A DNA stretch of 64,000 bases from Cannabis sativa. Its lineage: Eukaryota; Streptophyta; Magnoliopsida; Rosales; Cannabaceae. A program made the position numbers and the translations under genes. The stretch spans positions 16,582,160-16,646,159 of the forward strand of contig NC_083601.1 in the NCBI RefSeq assembly GCF_029168945.1, written 5' to 3'. The notes under the pieces were generated by a model, which had not been told where the DNA came from, did no database searches, and was given only the letters and a program-made list of their open reading frames with translations. This document shows, one piece after another, positions 58,392-64,000 of this stretch (position 1 is its first letter; every line of letters begins with the position of its first letter).

Positions 58392-61136
58392 CAATGATGA
58401 TATGTATTAGTTTAGAAATAAAATATTTGGTATATGTAAGTATAGAAAATCAAATTTCCCATTTAGAATTGAAATTCAAAAATAAGAATTTAATATAATA
58501 TTTATAAAATTATACTTAGATGGTGATTGAAATAAAAATTAATTATTTCCATCTTAGTAATAATCTTAAATATAAATATTAAGGAAATTAATTTAAGTTG
58601 AATTAAATTAGATTAATTAGCAACTTAAAAATTTCTTTTGAGAATATATTTATTGTATTCGAAAATTAAGTATATAAAAGAAATATACAAATTTCGAAAA
58701 AAATAATAAAAATTAGAAAAGAAATACTTCAAGCAAAAATATCAACTATCTAGATTTTCTTTTGACTAATTAATTAAATTTCTAATATATTTTAAATTAA
58801 TCAATTAAATGAAAAAATCGTTGATTGAAGTTGGCCCAATAATTAATTAAAATAAATAATTAATTTACAACTCAATCTATTTTTTAAAATAAAAAATTCA
58901 AAAATATTGCATAATTAAAATACAAATTTCGAAATTGATTAATAAAATAAAGAAAAATATATATTTTGAAAAATTATTTAAGTTGAAAAATTAAATTTCA
59001 ACCTAAAAATAATTTTTTATTTAATTAAGTGTCATGAAAAATAAATAAATATTTAAGTATCATGATGAAAATCAACTTAGATATTTAAATTTTTCAAGTT
59101 AATTAAATGTATTAAATTCAAGAAATAATAATTAAGTGTAGAGAAGGCTTAATTATTAATTTCTAGTTTAATACTAGGAAAAATATACTTAAATAAAATT
59201 GTACCAAAATTAATTATTTAAATAATTAATTTTAGAAAGTATAATATTTTACTATTTAAATATTAGAAATAATAAGTAGTCTAGAAATTACTATCTAGAA
59301 AATATCTTATTTGACTAAGTATCTTTTCAACAAAAATTTGAAAAATATCTAATTTAAGTTATATAGAAAAAATCTAAAACTTAAATAATTTCAAATTTAG
59401 ATTTAATTAAATATCAAAATTAAGTTATAACCACTTAATTTGAAGATATCTTTTTAAGTTAATATTCGAAAAGATATTAACCTAAAAAATATCTAAAATA
59501 TTCCATTTTAAGTTAATATTCGAAAAGATATTAACTTAAAAAATATCTTAAGAATCTTTAATAACTAATGCCTAGGATTCCTCAACTTGATTTAAAATTT
59601 AAATCAAATATTCAAATTTAAGTTAGATAAGAAAAATCAGTTGATACAACTAATTTATAACTTAAATAGGAATATTTAATTAAATAAGCTCCAGAAAGAA
59701 TCTAGTTAGTTAAAATTTTATATTTAATTAAATACAAGAAAAATACAAATAGTTTGTCTAGAAATAATATCTAAAACTAAAAGTGTTTTTCTTAAAATTA
59801 ACTTTAAAATATTAAAATGAAAATAAATTTTCATATATTTTAAAAGTTAATTATGTTGCTAATTCAATTTTATTAGGTCAAACTAATATAATTAACCTAG
59901 TACAGTTATTCAAATCAGGCAAATGGGCCTTCACAATTAGGGTAGTTCATGTGAGGGGGTGCTGGGTTCAGTATGTCGTACCCACTTCTATGGCTCCCAA
60001 CTCTCACACAAGGCCCAAAAGAGAGGAATTTAACCTTAAAATAAATAACTGTTATTAATTGAATAGGTCCAAAACCTAAATGGACCTTAAATAAAATCTA
60101 TCAGAATGTGACATTTTATTTAGCAACAACCTATATGCATCTATATAATAAAATAAACACATAGGCTCACACAGGTACACACTTGGATGGATCCTATCAT
60201 GTTGCTAGGTCATACACAGATGAAATAAGATTGTAAAATTTACCTGTTACAAATTATTAACTTGACCAAGGGAGCCATGAGTTAAAATCAGATCATTGGA
60301 TCTGTCAACAAGTTAGCCATGGCTATTTGCAATCAAGTAATAATAGGTTTTGAAAACTTACACACAAGCTAAAACCATATACTCCTGCAACAAGGTTAGC
60401 TGGATAGTTGGAAGTAGGATTTATTTAATTTTAAATAAATAAATTTCGAAAATAATTATTAAATTAAAAATAAAAAATAAAATTTAATTTTCGAAAAAAA
60501 ATTTAATTATTTTCGAAAATAAAAGGAAATATTTATTTAAATTTCAAAATTATAAAAAATAAATATTTAAAATCAAACCTACAATTTTGAAAAATTAGGT
60601 TTCAACTAACCTAAATATCAATTCAAAATTTGCTAACTACTTTTAAAAATTAAATGTTATTTTATAAATAAAAATTAAATAAAAATTAGAAAAGATAAAT
60701 TAAATATCTTTTTCAGATTTTAAATTTAATTTAAATAAATAAAATAACAAAATTTAAAAGTTAGCAAAATATCTTACATCTTTTTAAATTTACATGATTA
60801 TAGTTATCTTATTTTAAATTTAAATAAGGTCAAAATATTTAAAAAAAAAATTAATTTAAAAAATTTAATATCTGACCTTAAATTTAAAAATAAGATAAGA
60901 TATAATCAAATTTAAAAATAAGATAGATAATTAAGCAAAAAGATAGATATTTACTAATTTCAAATTCAAATTACACTAATATCATGAATTAAATTAAAAA
61001 AAATATTAAATTAATTCATTATGATAATTAGAGTTGAATTAGGAATAGTAAATATATAAATACAAAACTACACAAAAAATCGGAAGTTAATTCTATGAAA
61101 AAGCATGAAAAAACGAAGAAAAACGAAAAATTTGAG

Positions 61137-61295
61137 AGTTGTACGGACAGTATGCCAAGCATACTGTCCGCGCGCGCAACCCTGGGTGACAGTCGAGAAA
61201 CCTTGGCGGAATAGGGGAGGTTGCAGCCTCTTTGCGCGCGCGTAAGTGAGGCATCTGACACTAGTTCCGCGCGCGCGTGTGAGTGCACAGTCCCT
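61137..61295. other. GC-rich segment with perfect hairpin in element C leader
   Basis: About 150 bp much richer in GC than the surroundings, with three CGCGCGCG-type runs (about 61169, 61236, 61268). It contains a perfect 12-bp-stem hairpin, CGGACAGTATGC-CAA-GCATACTGTCCG (61144-61170). The leader of P at the matching place (about 12370-12410) has only CTGTCCGTACAGC and lacks the rest. Confidence 0.75.
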
Positions 61296-61551
61296 TATCT
61301 TTTTTCGAATCTTCAAAAAATCATAACTATTTCAAATTAAATCGAAATTGAGTTCTGTAAAAAAGTAACTTGCTTAATTTTTTTCATACTATCCAATAAA
61401 AATAATTTCAGAAACAAAATTTTAATTATTTTTCACGAAAATTCACAAACATCAATCAATCATCATATAACACTCAATACAACATGAAACCATCCAGATA
61501 ACAAACAATTGTTTTAAAGTCCAAATTTCATGCAAGTAAATCAATTACCAT

Positions 61552-61564
61552 GGCTCTGAGGCCA
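61552..61564 (-). other. Element C primer-binding site, altered iMet type
   Basis: On the minus strand TGGCCTCAGAGCC, two bases from the LTR end. It differs from the iMet site TGGTATCAGAGCC at two adjacent positions, as in P. Confidence 0.7.
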
Positions 61565-61566
61565 AT

Positions 61567-63465
61567 TGTTGGAATTTATTTTACCAGAATCTTAGATCTA
61601 CTCACAAGTATGTTGTTTAAACACCCTAAATATGAACTTTCTAAAACGATAAAATAAACACATATAAAGTTAAGAAAACCTTACATTGATGCAGCGGAAT
61701 TAATGTCTCCTTCCGCTCAGATCTCTAACCCTTGTATCCTTTCTGTAGCAGAGTATAATCAAGATCTGAGCCCGAATGTCCTTCTTCTTCAAGTTTGATC
61801 CTTCACAGTCTTCCAATCTATGATTGAGTTACTGCTTGTTGTGTGTGGGCACTTACTCTTTCACTAGGGTCGAAATTGATGAAGGGAAAAGAGAAGAGAG
61901 GGTTTCGGTCAGGTATAGAAAGTGGGGAAGACTCAGTTTTTCTGAAGAGAGAAATTTCTGTCAGAAAAGGTTATTGAAAACTTGTAATTTGACTGAGTCA
62001 TCACTTTTGATTTATAGGCAACTACTAGGTTTAGGTTAGGAATTATTTGGCATTAAAATAATGAAAATATTAATTTGAAAATCCACAATAAGTGGCCGGC
62101 CATGGTGTTATAGTGGGCCCCACTTGATTTTGCAGTTTTATCAAATTTTATCTCTATTTTCTCAAAAACGCCAATTTTCCAATTCTAACCTTTTAAATGC
62201 CAAAACTAATTATTTAATAAATAAAATAGATTATTAAATAATATTGTCATTTAATTTAATTATTAATTAGACATATAAAGTCCATTAATAAATAAATAAA
62301 CCTAGAAACTCTTTTCTTTACAATTTCACCCCTGCTTAGTGAAAATTCACAATTTAGACATAGTCTAACTTTAGAATTATAATTGATCAATCACGAATCA
62401 ATTAATGAGTCTTACAAGCAGAATGTTCTCAACTAGAATGGGGACCATGGATCTATATGCTGAGCTTCCAATAAGTGAACCAAATTTACCAAGTAAATTC
62501 CTACTTATTAATTCTTCGTTGAATCCACTCTTAGAACTTAGAATTGCACTCTCAGACTTATATAGAGCATATGATATGTTTCACGATATCAATATGCTAT
62601 CTCATTTAATCATTGTTATAATCTTATTGCGATTTAAAGATCCTCTATATAGATGATCTACATCGAGATGGGATTTCTTTACCGTTCTCACCCCTCAATG
62701 TATTTTGCCCCTTAAAACACTTAGCTACCTGTAAATGGTGTTTAGTGATCTAATAATTAGTCAGTTAAACAAGAGCTCATCCATTTACTTCTATTTGCTA
62801 AGCTCGAATGGAATCATCACTTGACTTCTATACACCAGTAGAAGCTATAGATTCCATATTTATGTGCAGCACTCCCACTCAATCATACTATCATGTTCCC
62901 AAAATATACGTATCACCCTGACCTAAAAGTAGGCTTAACTAATAAATCAAAGAACATGAATAGCACTCATGAGTTGAGCCTAAGCATATCAGGATTTAGA
63001 TTCTTTTAATCTTAAGATCAACTACTGATATTGACTTGGAAAAATATGTATAACGGTAAGTTTGTAATATCTTAACTTAGTTGCAATATCGGTCCAGTCC
63101 AATGTATACTCCATACATTCGAAACTAGTATACTTTACTAATGTCATGGAAAGAACATAACACTTACTCTAAGTGTAAGTACACATCATCGCTGATTATC
63201 ACATTAGTGTAAATCCAATAACACTGATGAAACAGGGACCAAGTCTTTTGATTCATATAATCACAATCACATTCCACTGTGTTGACGATACTGTAATTGT
63301 GAATAAACATATGATCTGGATTTAACTGATTTTGTGTGTGTGAATGTAATAAACATATTAAACCATTAGCATGTAAAATTCATGCAAATATCAATCCCTT
63401 CAAATTTCTTATATTGATAACTAATTAGATTGTAAAGAGTTTTATTTAGGGCATAAAACCCAACA
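61567..63465 (-). repeat. Element C, 5' LTR (1899 bp)
   Basis: On the plus strand it begins TGTTGGAATT and ends AAACCCAACA. It matches the LTRs of P and M in reverse, though clearly more diverged from them than they are from each other. It contains GATTTATAGGC near 62010, at the place of the TATA-like box. The flanking CCTTA (63466-63470) is the expected target duplication, but its partner is lost with the truncated side. Confidence 0.9.
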
Positions 63466-63632
63466 CCTTACATGTCACTTGAGAACACATTATACTATAC
63501 AAGAATATCAAACAACAAAGAGTAAGGTAGAAGACCTTATGCAAGCTATGAATAGCCGAGAATCAAAATGTGCTACAATATCATAGATGATGAAATAGAT
63601 TCTATGCATTGTAACAAAGTCTGGGAACTTGT
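63466..63632 (+). pseudogene. Scrap of Copia reverse-transcriptase sequence
   Basis: 167 bp between two minus-strand LTRs. In one plus-strand frame the end reads DEIDSMHCNKVWELV, which matches the start of the RT domain in plant Copia Pol (an E.DS...N.VW.LV type block). A stop precedes it. The rest of the RT should resume beyond the next LTR, outside the window, if that LTR belongs to an inserted element. It shows that element C landed in, or next to, an older plus-strand Copia element. Confidence 0.6.
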
Positions 63633-64000
63633 TGTTGGAATTATTTTACCAGGATCTTAGATCTACTCACAAGTATGTTGATTAACATCCTAAATATGAA
63701 CTTCTAAAATGATTATAAGTAAACACATATAAAGTATGAGAAACCTTACATTGGGTGCAGCGGAATAATATGTCTCCTTCCACTCAGATCTCTAACCCTT
63801 GTAACCTTTCTGTCGCAGAGTATTATCAAGATCTGAGCTCGAATATCCTCCTTTGTTGAATCTGAATTCTCACGATCTTCCACACTATGATTGAGGTACC
63901 ACTTGCTGTGTGTGGGCACTACTCTATCACTAAGAGGTTTCAAAACAATCAAAGAAGAAGAAGAAAGAGAGGTGGCGGCTAGGTTTAGAAAGATGGCTCA
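63633..64000 (-). repeat. Further minus-strand Copia LTR, cut by the window edge
   Basis: It begins TGTTGGAATTATTTTACCAGG and is colinear with 61567 onwards. The order GATCTTAGATCTACTCAC, then GCAGCGGAAT, then the GAGTTTAGAAAG-type region is that of this LTR family. It continues past position 64000. Confidence 0.85.

Larger units (their letters stand above)
57851..61550 (-). other. Long AT-rich leader of element C
   Basis: Homologous to the leader of P and non-coding. It differs by a MITE-like insertion (58016-58391) and a GC-rich segment (about 61137-61295). The duplicated hairpin (59452-59546) and the better-conserved stretch (59930-60300) are shared with P. Confidence 0.7.
53862..63465 (-). 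mobile_element. Element C: Copia-type retrotransposon with gag but no pol
   Basis: Minus-strand order: 5' LTR 63465-61567, primer-binding site 61564-61552, leader of about 4.2 kb, gag 57331-56465, 3' region without pol (56464-54628), truncated 3' LTR (54627-53862). LTR termini are TGTTGGG...CCAACA, as in P. It belongs to the same family as P and M but keeps gag. The sequence between gag and the 3' LTR, 1.8 kb, is too short for pol, and no protease, integrase or RT motif is visible. Confidence 0.85.

Noticed and set aside
61028..61316. Two overlapping minus-strand frames of 82-86 codons
   Set aside because: They arise from the GC-rich insert, overlap each other in different frames, and the matching leader of P has no such frame.

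Overview
The window is nuclear DNA of a flowering plant, almost certainly a eudicot. The evidence is a very AT-rich background, nested LTR retrotransposons with tRNA-iMet-type primer sites, CACTA and hAT elements, a LINE remnant, and one spliced plant transcription-factor gene. I cannot name the genus from sequence alone. There are no rRNA or tRNA genes, no CRISPR arrays and no bacterial-type operons.

Layout. (1) 1-33055 is a nested repeat block. The oldest layer is a minus-strand Copia-type element, 'M': internal piece 1-1687 and LTR pieces 9963-10200 and 32443-33055. Two insertions interrupt it. One is a minus-strand Ty3/gypsy chromodomain element, 'A' (1688-9962), with a recognisable gag-pol broken by two stop codons. 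The other is a plus-strand Copia complex, 'P' (10201-32442), with three LTRs and a 5-bp target duplication (gttat) at its outer ends. Inside P sit a hAT-type non-autonomous element (15302-16037, perfect 8-bp duplication) and a young gypsy-type element with almost no coding capacity, 'B' (20191-28230, perfect 5-bp duplication gcatc). (2) 33056-38257 is intergenic, with a CACTA-like end and a LINE 3' remnant. (3) 38258-39553 (minus) is the only apparently functional host gene: a three-exon B-class GATA factor with a C-terminal LLM domain (GNC/CGA1 type). (4) 42310-47231 is a decayed CACTA element with a TNP2-like and a Transposase_24-like gene, and a 244-bp palindrome inserted in the former. (5) 47232-52920 is AT-rich intergenic DNA with no gene I can support. 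(6) 52921-53344 is a long-hairpin MITE. (7) 53564-63465 is a second minus-strand Copia relative, 'C', with gag but no pol and a leader of about 4.2 kb. Its 3' LTR is truncated inside a fold-back carrying two filler segments, one a 31-bp exact copy of the CACTA transposase gene. (8) 63466-64000 is a scrap of Copia reverse transcriptase followed by the start of another minus-strand LTR.

How the pieces relate. P, M and C share about 1.9-kb LTRs. P and C share a very long AT-rich leader ending in a conserved, more GC-rich block of about 400 bp. C keeps gag but no pol; P keeps neither intact. The family therefore looks non-autonomous and must use proteins from elsewhere. The points most worth checking are the templated filler DNA, the array of short hairpins in the LTRs of element B (where almost all differences between the two LTRs cluster), the three-LTR structure with its chimeric middle LTR, and the conserved block upstream of gag.
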